Shown here: positions 15,514 through 21,709 of the stretch, piece by piece
How the letters are laid out: each line of letters starts with the position of its first letter
Numbering within the stretch: the stretch's first letter is position 1
NCBI GenBank assembly: GCA_964625225.1
Contig: CAZVAR010000048.1
Location: 1-23,179 of the forward strand
DNA: 23,179 nucleotides
From: CAZVAR01 sp964625225
Lineage (GTDB): Bacteria > Pseudomonadota > Alphaproteobacteria > JAJUGE01
Direction of reading: 5' to 3'
Notes under the pieces: model-generated
Databases searched by the model: none
The model's input: only the letters and a program-made list of their open reading frames with translations
What the model was told of the DNA's origin: nothing
Program-made: the position numbers and the translations under genes

Positions 15514-16425
15514 TCACGTCTCGGGTCCGGTAGCCTCGATCGCCGGGTTCGCCGCGGCGGCTTCCCAGCCGATCATCGCGACCTTGCGGGGGCGGCCCCA
15601 GGCATAGTCGCGAATATAGCCGCTGCCGAGGATGGCGCGATGGCAGGGGATCAGCCACGACACCGGGTTGCTGCCACAGGCGGCGCCGACCGCGCGGGAA
15701 GCCTTGGGGTCACCGATTGCCGCGGCGAGGGCGCCATAGGTGACGAGGGCTCCGGGCGGTACCCGCAGCAGTGCCTCCCAGACGCGGATCTGGAAATTGG
15801 TGCCGATCAGGTGCAACGGCAGCGGTGGTTTACGCTCCGCCGCTGGGGCGAAAGCGCGGGCGGCCAGGGCCGCCGCCGCATCCGCGTCCGGCACGAAGCG
15901 TGCGGCCGGCCAGCGTCCGGCCAGGTCGGCGAACGGTGCGGCGCGGTCGCCGTCGGAGACGAAGGCGAGCCCGCAGATGCCGCGTTCGGTCAGCATCACC
16001 AGGCATTCCCCGAACGGGCTGGGCGCATAGCCGTACCGGATTGTCAGGCCCGCCCCGCGGCGCTTGAACTCGCCGGGCGTGATCGCCTCGTGAGTCACGA
16101 ACAGATCGTGCAGCCGTCCGGGGCCGGACAGCCCGGCCGCGTAGGCCGCATCGAGAATGCTTCCTGCCGCGACGAGGCGCCGCTTCGCCGCATCCAGGGT
16201 CAGATATTGCAGGAACTTCTTCGGGCTGACGCCGACCCAGCGGGTGAACACCCGCTGGAAATGGTGCGGGCTCATGCCTGCCGCTTGCGCCAGCTCTTCC
16301 AGGCTGGGTTGATCCGACTGCCGATCGGCGATCAGCGCGAGCGCCGCCGCGATGCGGTCGTAGAGCCACTCGGTGCGGGACTCGTAGTCCGAGGCCGGCC
16401 GGGGCCGGATTGCGAGTTCGGACAT
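15514..16425 (-). CDS. AraC-type HTH / methylated-DNA-protein-cysteine methyltransferase (Ada-like)
   Basis: DNA repair and probable regulatory protein that removes O6-alkyl groups from guanine onto its own cysteine. It has 303 aa from ATG 16425, chosen because GGAG lies 9 nt upstream. ATG 16443 (309 aa) is in frame and overlaps the DUF1127 stop as ATGA, so it remains possible. An AraC-type HTH occupies about 25-125 (SLEELAQAAGMSPHHFQRVF; VGVSPKKFLQYL). A ribonuclease-like linker domain and the methyltransferase domain (about 205-290) follow, with the active-site PCHR at 260-263 (Cys 261) and TNFQIRVWEALLRVP upstream. The N-terminal zinc, phosphotriester-repair domain of classical Ada is absent, so methylphosphotriester sensing is not expected. 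It lies downstream of a DUF1127 gene. Confidence 0.92.
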   Translation of the reverse strand: MSELAIRPRPASDYESRTEWLYDRIAAALALIADRQSDQPSLEELAQAAGMSPHHFQRVFTRWVGVSPKKFLQYLTLDAAKRRLVAAGSILDAAYAAGLSGPGRLHDLFVTHEAITPGEFKRRGAGLTIRYGYAPSPFGECLVMLTERGICGLAFVSDGDRAAPFADLAGRWPAARFVPDADAAAALAARAFAPAAERKPPLPLHLIGTNFQIRVWEALLRVPPGALVTYGALAAAIGDPKASRAVGAACGSNPVSWLIPCHRAILGSGYIRDYAWGRPRKVAMIGWEAAAANPAIEATGPET

Positions 16426-16439
16426 GGCGATGGTCTCCG

Positions 16440-16643
16440 TCATTCCCGCCAGAACGGCTTGCTGATTTCCCGCATCACGTCGGCGCGGGTCATCCCGATA
16501 TCCTTCAGCATCCGGTCGTCCAGCCGGGCGAGCCGGAGGCGTTCGAACGCGCGCGTCTGCCACGTCAGCAGCAGGTCCAGAAGGCGGATCCGGCGGTCGA
16601 CCCGCGCTACAGGTCGAAGCCGGAGGATTCCAATGAGCCGCAT
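16440..16643 (-). CDS. DUF1127 (YjiS-like) small protein
   Basis: A 67-residue, strongly basic protein. The C-terminal part LARLDDRMLKDIGMTRADV, followed by MREISKPFWRE, matches the DUF1127 consensus (LxRLDDRxLxDIGLxRxDI). The first about 25 residues (MRLIGILRLRPVARVD) are an Arg-rich extension longer than in the usual 40-50-residue members. GAGGAG lies 8 nt before ATG 16643. The stop TGA overlaps an ATG at 16443 that is in frame with the Ada-like gene. In Agrobacterium, DUF1127 proteins have been linked to RNA turnover and phosphate/carbon metabolism; whether this one acts so is unknown. Confidence 0.85.
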   Translation of the reverse strand: MRLIGILRLRPVARVDRRIRLLDLLLTWQTRAFERLRLARLDDRMLKDIGMTRADVMREISKPFWRE

Positions 16644-16738
16644 GGCGAAGTCTCCTCAGCCGATACGGCCATGACAATGGTCGGCACCGCCCCGCCGTGC
16701 GACCCGATCCTTGCGAAGATGATGGCCGCGCGTGCCGC

Positions 16739-17701
16739 CTACGCTCCGGCCAGCACAGTGCGATAGAGCGCCATGTCCACATTGCCGCCGGACAGGATCA
16801 GGCCGACCCGGCGGCCGTGCATGGCGGCACGCTCGCGCAGCAGGGCCGCGAGCGGTGCGGCACCGGCGCCTTCGGCGATATTGTGGGTGTCCGTGAAATA
16901 ATGCCGCATCGCCGCCTCGATCTCGGCGTCGGACACGGTCACGATCCGCTCGGCCCCGGACAGGATCGTTGCGACCGCTTCCGGCACCGGGACCCGGCAG
17001 GCCATGCCGTCGGCCATCGTGTCGGCGCGCTCGGTCGTCACCGGCCGCCGCTCGCGAAAGGAGAGGGCATAGGCCGGTGCCCCCTCCGCCACTACGCCGA
17101 CGATGCGTGTGCCGAGGCCCAACGCGTCGCGCGCCGAGATCAGCCCGCAGATTCCCGAGCCGAGCCCGATCGGGACATAGACCGTGTCGAGATCCGGCAC
17201 GGCGCGCAGCAGCTCCAGAGCATAGGTGCCGACACCGGCGACCAGATCCGGATGGAAGGAAGGCAGGAGATGCAGCCGCTCTGCCTCGGCTCGCGCCACC
17301 GCATGCTCGAAAGCGGCCTGGAAATCATGGCCCTGGATCACAAGCTCGCCGCCCAGCGCCTGCATCGCTGCATTCTTCTCGACGCTGTTGCCCTCCGGCA
17401 CCACGATCACGGCGCGGATCCCGCTGCGCGCCGCCGCGAAGGCGACCGACTGGCCATGATTGCCGCGCGTTGCGGTGATGACGCCGGCCTGCGCGCCGCC
17501 CCGCGCACGAAGGCCCTCCATATAGACGAGCCCCCCGCGCAGCTTGAAGGCGCCGACCGGCGTGTGGTTCTCGTGCTTGACCCAGACTTGGCAGCCGGCC
17601 CGCTCCGACAGCAGCGGCCACTGATATTGCGGCGTCGGCGCAAGGACACGCCGAACAATCCCGGCGGCGCGTTCCAGCTCGGCGAGGCTGGCCTTGGTCA
17701 C
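16739..17701 (-). CDS. PLP-dependent threonine/serine dehydratase family protein
   Basis: Fold-type II PLP enzyme that would deaminate threonine or serine to a 2-oxo acid and ammonia. It has 320 aa from GTG 17701, fixed by AGGAG 6 nt upstream. An ATG at 17743 is in frame but adds a Pro/Gln-rich lead without a site. The PLP lysine is K53 in GAFKLRGG. The asparagine loop ATRGNHGQSVA, the phosphate-binding GLGSGICGL and the C-terminal SGGNVD are all present. It lacks the C-terminal regulatory ACT-like domain of biosynthetic IlvA, so it resembles catabolic TdcB or the ectoine-route EutB. There are no ectoine genes nearby, so TdcB-like activity is more likely. It lies 95 nt before the DUF1127 gene. 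Confidence 0.88.
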   Translation of the reverse strand: MTKASLAELERAAGIVRRVLAPTPQYQWPLLSERAGCQVWVKHENHTPVGAFKLRGGLVYMEGLRARGGAQAGVITATRGNHGQSVAFAAARSGIRAVIVVPEGNSVEKNAAMQALGGELVIQGHDFQAAFEHAVARAEAERLHLLPSFHPDLVAGVGTYALELLRAVPDLDTVYVPIGLGSGICGLISARDALGLGTRIVGVVAEGAPAYALSFRERRPVTTERADTMADGMACRVPVPEAVATILSGAERIVTVSDAEIEAAMRHYFTDTHNIAEGAGAAPLAALLRERAAMHGRRVGLILSGGNVDMALYRTVLAGA

Positions 17702-17707
17702 GTGCGT

Positions 17708-17712
17708 CTCCT
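17708..17712 (-). promoter_or_regulatory. Ribosome-binding site that decides the dehydratase start
   Basis: AGGAG on the minus strand, 6 nt before GTG 17701. It selects this GTG over the ATG at 17743, which has no such site. Confidence 0.65.
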
Positions 17713-18107
17713 GCGGCTGCGGTCCTGGCCGGAACCATAGCACGCTGCGGCTGCGGCCACCGCCTGGCCCATCCCATGCTGCGATCGGTAAGGGACGCGT
17801 CCTGGGGACGGCCGGGTGCCGGACCGCTCCGAACCGTCAGGCGCTTCGGGTGGGAACCGGGGAGACGATGTTTCGCGCGCCCTGCCTCACGGCATGACAG
17901 CCCCGAATCGGCCTACCGCAAGGGTCATACGCCGTAGACCCCCTTCGACGGGGATCCCGACGCTACGGCATTGCGGAGGGTTGGCTGCACCGCGGCGGCT
18001 TTCCTAGGATCCGCGAGCGGCGTCGACACGGCTTTCCGTCGACCAGAATTGTGCGCAGCAGCCACACTCCGATAAACAAACGACGGAGGGGCATTTCGGT
18101 TCCCCGC

Positions 18108-18129
18108 CGCGCACGACAAGTTGTGCGCG
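18108..18129 (+). repeat. Inverted repeat with 7-bp arms
   Basis: CGCGCAC and GTGCGCG are exact inverted arms separated by 8 nt. The interior contains ACAA-G-TTGT, a GntR-like or other dimer-site look. It lies about 20-40 nt before the candidate -35 at 18148, so it could be an operator or the first stem of a structured transcript. Confidence 0.45.
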
Positions 18130-18136
18130 CGACCGC

Positions 18137-18168
18137 ATGGCGGTCCTTTGACCGCCATTGCATTTTTT
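18137..18168 (+). terminator. Terminator-like hairpin with T-run, overlapping the -35
   Basis: ATGGCGGTC, loop CTTT and GACCGCCAT form a perfect 9-bp stem; TGCA and six T's follow at 18163-18168, the classic form of an intrinsic terminator on the plus strand. There is no obvious gene upstream on that strand. Because the right arm also carries the -35 hexamer TTGACC, the repeat may instead be an operator across the promoter. Both readings are open. Confidence 0.5.
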
Positions 18169-18176
18169 CCTATCAT
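18148..18176 (+). promoter_or_regulatory. Sigma70-type promoter for the TcuA-like operon
   Basis: TTGACC (18148-18153), a 17-nt spacer and TATCAT (18171-18176) each match the consensus hexamers at 5 of 6 positions, in an otherwise GC-rich region. Transcription would start near 18183, giving a leader of about 305 nt before ATG 18488. The best-looking promoter in the window, by eye. Confidence 0.6.
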
Positions 18177-18231
18177 ATGCTAGTTTTGCATCGCCGCCCG
18201 ATCGTGACGGTGCGGACCCGCACCCCGGCCG

Positions 18232-18248
18232 TTGTCGAAAGGCGACAA
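18232..18248 (+). promoter_or_regulatory. Operator-like inverted repeat downstream of the promoter
   Basis: TTGTCG-AAAGG-CGACAA is a perfect 6-bp inverted repeat with a 5-nt centre, about 50 nt after the predicted transcription start. The TTGTC...GACAA form resembles sites of dimeric repressors such as GntR/FadR-type proteins. A repressor role is inference. Confidence 0.4.
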
Positions 18249-18487
18249 ATGTTGACGCTTTTCGAAAGCAACGACGGTCGCCCTGGCCGCGCATTCGGTG
18301 GGAAAGTCAGGGCATCCGCACCGCGATCATCGCGGGCGATCGAGAGGCAGTACTTTGGAGACCGTGCCGCGACACGGCCGGCGTTGCGCCTCGGGAGGTG
18401 GGGCCACCTCTTGGCGAGACGGCCTCCCGGGACATAGAGTGCACGCACGAGGCGGGCCAGGCCTTTCGGTATCGGGGAAGCAGGGAC

Positions 18488-19981
18488 ATGAGCGATCGCA
18501 GCGTGGACGTGGTGGTGGTCGGCGCCGGCAACGCGGCGATGTGCGCGGCGCTGGCGGCGCGCGAGCAGGGCGCATCGGTGCTGGTGCTGGAGCGTGCGCC
18601 GAGGGAGGACCGCGGCGGCAACTCCGCCTACACGGCCGGCAATATCCGGACCGTGTTCAACGGGGTCGAGGATATCCGCAAGCTCATTCCCGACCTGACC
18701 GAGGAGGAGATCGCCAACACCGATTTCGGCACCTACACCGAGGACCAGTTCTTCGACGATATGGGCCGGATCACCGAATACCGGACGGATCCCGATCTCT
18801 GCGAGCTGCTGGTCAAGCGGTCGCTGCCCACCATGCTGTGGATGCGCGAGAAGGGCGTGAAGTTTCTGCCCATCTACGGTAAGCAGGCCTTCAAGATCGG
18901 CGGCAAGTTCAAGTTCTGGGGCGGGCTGGTGGTCCAGGCCTGGGGCGGCGGTCCGGGCCTGGTGGATGCCTTGCACGCAGCCGCCGAGCGGGAAGGCATC
19001 GAGGTGCTCTACCACGCCCGCGCCATGTCGCTGCTGACCGACGAGGAGGGCGCCGTCAAAGGAGTCCGCGTGAAGCGGGACGGCAAGAGCTTCGACGTGC
19101 GGGCGCGTGGTGTCGTGCTGGCCGCCGGCGGCTTCGAGGCCAACCCGGAGTGGCGCACGCGTTATCTCGGGCCGGGCTGGGATCTGGCTAAGGTACGCGG
19201 CACCCGCTACAACACGGGCGACGGCATCCGCATGGCGATGGAAGTCGGCGCCCGCGCCTACGGCAACTGGTCGGGCTGCCACGCGGTCGGCTGGGACTTC
19301 AACGCGCCGGAGTTCGGCGACCTCGCGGTCGGTGACAACTTCCAGAAGCACAGCTATCCCTGGGGTATCATGGTCAACGCCCTCGGGCGGCGCTTCGTCG
19401 ACGAGGGCGCCGATTTCCGCAACTACACCTACGCCAAGTACGGTCGCGTCATCCTGAACCAGCCCGGCCAGATGGCCTGGCAGGTGTTCGACGCGAAGGT
19501 GGTCCCCTATCTGCGCGACGAGTACCGGATCAGGCAGGTGACCAAGGTGCGGGCCGACACGCTGGAGGAGCTGGCGGCGAAGCTGGAAGGCGTCGACGCG
19601 GCCGCATTCCTGGAAGAAATCGCGGCCTACAACGCCGCGGTCCGCACCGACATTCCCTTCGACCCCAACGTCAAGGACGGTCGCCGCACCGAGGGACTCG
19701 CCATCGACAAGACCAATTGGGCCAACACGATCGACCAGCCGCCCTTCGAAGCCTACCAGGTCACCTGCGGCATCACCTTCACCTTTGGCGGCCTGCGCAT
19801 CGACACCGACGGCGCGGTGCTCGACGAGGAGGAGCGGCCGATCCGCGGCCTCTACGCCGCCGGCGAGCTGGTCGGGGGCCTGTTCTACTTCAACTATCCG
19901 GGCGGCACCGGGCTGATGTCCGGCGCCGTGTTCGGCCGCATCGCCGGCACCTCGGCGGCACGGGCGGCCAGGGCCGCCTGA
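18488..19981 (+). CDS. FAD-dependent dehydrogenase, TcuA (tricarballylate dehydrogenase)-like
   Basis: Flavoprotein of the succinate dehydrogenase/fumarate reductase family (FAD_binding_2). It has 497 aa from ATG 18488; AGGGA sits just upstream, and the open upstream extension to 18158 has no domain. FAD is bound through VVGAGNAAM (G12, G14) and E35 (LVLERA). Further features are the GGNSAYTAGNIRT loop, the AAGGFEANPEW motif, the mid-protein substrate region with FTFGGLRIDTDG near the C-terminus, and the closing GLYAAGELVGG with NYPGGTGLMSGAVFGRIAG. The pattern resembles TcuA, which oxidises tricarballylate to cis-aconitate. A TcuB-type electron-transfer partner is not in the window. It is the first gene of the operon, 32 nt before the next flavoprotein. 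Confidence 0.85.
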   Translation: MSDRSVDVVVVGAGNAAMCAALAAREQGASVLVLERAPREDRGGNSAYTAGNIRTVFNGVEDIRKLIPDLTEEEIANTDFGTYTEDQFFDDMGRITEYRTDPDLCELLVKRSLPTMLWMREKGVKFLPIYGKQAFKIGGKFKFWGGLVVQAWGGGPGLVDALHAAAEREGIEVLYHARAMSLLTDEEGAVKGVRVKRDGKSFDVRARGVVLAAGGFEANPEWRTRYLGPGWDLAKVRGTRYNTGDGIRMAMEVGARAYGNWSGCHAVGWDFNAPEFGDLAVGDNFQKHSYPWGIMVNALGRRFVDEGADFRNYTYAKYGRVILNQPGQMAWQVFDAKVVPYLRDEYRIRQVTKVRADTLEELAAKLEGVDAAAFLEEIAAYNAAVRTDIPFDPNVKDGRRTEGLAIDKTNWANTIDQPPFEAYQVTCGITFTFGGLRIDTDGAVLDEEERPIRGLYAAGELVGGLFYFNYPGGTGLMSGAVFGRIAGTSAARAARAA

Positions 19982-20013
19982 AGGCGGCGGGGAGGTGTGA
20001 CGGGCACGGCGCG

Positions 20014-21693
20014 ATGGACGACGGCAGCCACTACGATCTGGTCGTGCTGGGAAGCGGCGCTGCGGGCCTGACCGCGGCGTTCGCGGCGCGCCTCGCCGGC
20101 CTGCGCTGCCTCGTGCTGGAGCATGCCGAAACCGTCGGCGGCACCAGCGCGCGCTCCTCCGGCACGGTCTGGGTGCCCGCCAGCCACCACCTCGAGGCGC
20201 GCGGCGTCCATGGCGACCGGGCCGCGGCCGAGGCCTATCTGGCGTCGCTGGTCGGCGACCGCGGCGAGGAGGCGATGTGGCGCGCCTTCCTCGACGCCGC
20301 GCCGAGGATGCTGCGCGATCTGGAGACGCGCGCGGGCTTCGCCTTCCGGCCCTTCATGGCCGCGCCCGACTACCGGCAGGACCATCCGGGCGCTGCCTCG
20401 GGCGGGCGGGCGCTGGAGCCGCCGCCCTTCGACGGCCGGCTGCTCGGCGACGATTTCGCGCGGCTCGAGCCGCCCCTGCCCGAGCTGATGCTGTTCGGCG
20501 GCATGATGCTGACGCGCGCCGAGGCGGCGGAGCTGCTGCGCGCCGGCCGCGCGCCGCGCGCCGCATGGCTCGGCCTCAGGCTGGTCGCGCGCTATCTCAT
20601 GGATCGGCTCCGCCACCGCCGCGGCACGCGGCTGGTGCTGGGCAACGCGCTCGTCGCCCGGCTTTTTTCCCGCTGCCGCGACGCCGGAGTCGAGGTGTTG
20701 ACAGTCGCGACGCCGCACAGCCTCGTGGTTGAGGACGGCCGGGTCACCGGCGTACGCTTCGCGCATGACGGTATCGAGCGAACGGCTCATGCCCGCCGCG
20801 GCGTGGTCATGGCCGGCGGCGGCTATCCGGCCAGCCGGCAGTGGCGCGAGGAGCAGCTGCCGAAGCCGACGCCCGACCACAGCCCGGCCGCGCCCGGCTG
20901 CGACGGCAGCACCATTGCGCTGGCGCTCGCCGCCGGCGGCACGCTCGGCCCGTCCGGGCTCGACAATGCCTTCTGGTTCCCGGGCTCGGTGATGACCCGG
21001 CCGGACGGCTCGACCGCCGTGTGGCCGCACATCGTGCTCGACCGGCCGAAGCCCGGCCTCATCGCGGTCGACCGTACGGGCCGGCGCTTCGTCAACGAGG
21101 CCGTCTCCTACCACGAGTTCGTGCGCGCCATGTATGCGTCGGGGGCGGTTCCGGCCTGGCTCGTCTGCGACCGGGCCTTCATCCGGCGCTACGGGCTGGG
21201 CCTGATCCGGCCGCGCAGCCCGAGCCTTCGGCGCTATGTCCGCAACGGATATCTCAAGGAGGCGGATTCCATCTCCGGGCTGGCGGCGCGGATCGGCGTT
21301 CCCGCCGACGCGCTCGCCGCAACCGTGGAGCGCTGGAACAACGCCGCCGCAACCGGCAAGGATACGGAGTTCGGCAAGGGCGAGTCGATCTACGACAGGG
21401 CCGGGGGCGATCCCGATGTCCGGCCCAACCCCTGCGTCGGGCCGGTCGCGGCGCCGCCTTTCTATGCCGTCGAGATCGTGCCGACGCCGCTCGGCACCAG
21501 CCGGGGCCTGCGCGCGGACGTGAACGCGCGCGTGCTCGACCGCGACGGGAAGCCGGTCCCCGGCCTCTATGTCTGCGGCAACGACATGCAGTCCGCCTTC
21601 GGCGGCGAGTATCCCGGGGCGGGCGCGCAGCTCGGCCAGGGCATGACATTCGGCTGGATTGCGGCCAACCATGCGGCCGGCGAACGGAACTGA
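20014..21693 (+). CDS. FAD-dependent oxidoreductase, KstD/fumarate-reductase flavoprotein-like
   Basis: Second flavoprotein of the operon, 559 aa from ATG 20014. A GGAGG at 19991 is 18 nt upstream, which is far, and nothing better is in frame. The FAD site is VLGSGAAGL (G13, G15, G18) with E36. VGGTSARSSGTVWVPASHH follows, as in 3-ketosteroid dehydrogenases. The C-terminus has GLYVCGNDMQ and GGEYPGAGAQLGQGMTFGW. In KstD the matching YPGPG stretch holds a catalytic Tyr and Gly, which here would be Y533 and G537. No steroid genes are visible, so the substrate is uncertain. It may dehydrogenate another cyclic or chain ketone/acid. It lies 32 nt after the TcuA-like gene and 16 nt before the ThDP enzyme. 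Confidence 0.82.
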   Translation: MDDGSHYDLVVLGSGAAGLTAAFAARLAGLRCLVLEHAETVGGTSARSSGTVWVPASHHLEARGVHGDRAAAEAYLASLVGDRGEEAMWRAFLDAAPRMLRDLETRAGFAFRPFMAAPDYRQDHPGAASGGRALEPPPFDGRLLGDDFARLEPPLPELMLFGGMMLTRAEAAELLRAGRAPRAAWLGLRLVARYLMDRLRHRRGTRLVLGNALVARLFSRCRDAGVEVLTVATPHSLVVEDGRVTGVRFAHDGIERTAHARRGVVMAGGGYPASRQWREEQLPKPTPDHSPAAPGCDGSTIALALAAGGTLGPSGLDNAFWFPGSVMTRPDGSTAVWPHIVLDRPKPGLIAVDRTGRRFVNEAVSYHEFVRAMYASGAVPAWLVCDRAFIRRYGLGLIRPRSPSLRRYVRNGYLKEADSISGLAARIGVPADALAATVERWNNAAATGKDTEFGKGESIYDRAGGDPDVRPNPCVGPVAAPPFYAVEIVPTPLGTSRGLRADVNARVLDRDGKPVPGLYVCGNDMQSAFGGEYPGAGAQLGQGMTFGWIAANHAAGERN

Positions 21694-21701
21694 GGAGGAG
21701 G
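21692..21701 (+). promoter_or_regulatory. Strong ribosome-binding site of the ThDP-enzyme gene
   Basis: GAGGAGGAGG ends 8 nt before ATG 21710 and begins at the last bases of the preceding gene's stop codon. It supports 21710 rather than the second in-frame ATG at 21716, and suggests high, coupled translation. Confidence 0.65.
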
Positions 21702-21709
21702 TTCGGAAA

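Larger units (their letters stand above)
17702..18487. other. About 790-nt non-coding region before the TcuA-like operon
   Basis: No open frame here looks like a gene: translations are low in hydrophobic residues and show no motif. The region holds several inverted repeats. Near 17931-17969, GCCGTAG pairs with CTACGGC around a CCCC-TTCGAC-GGGG hairpin. GTCGAC is repeated near 18022-18043. Tandem hairpins lie at 18108-18129 and 18137-18158, and TTGTCG-N5-CGACAA at 18232-18248. A sigma70-like promoter lies at 18148-18176. The stretch from about 17990 to 18175 also has AT-richer patches. It therefore appears to be a regulatory region serving the operon on the right and perhaps the dehydratase on the left. 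No regulator gene is present in the window. Confidence 0.55.

Noticed and set aside
16739..17701. Ectoine-pathway EutB as the identity of the dehydratase
   Set aside because: No other ectoine-degradation genes lie around it; the fold motifs alone do not separate EutB from TdcB-like enzymes.
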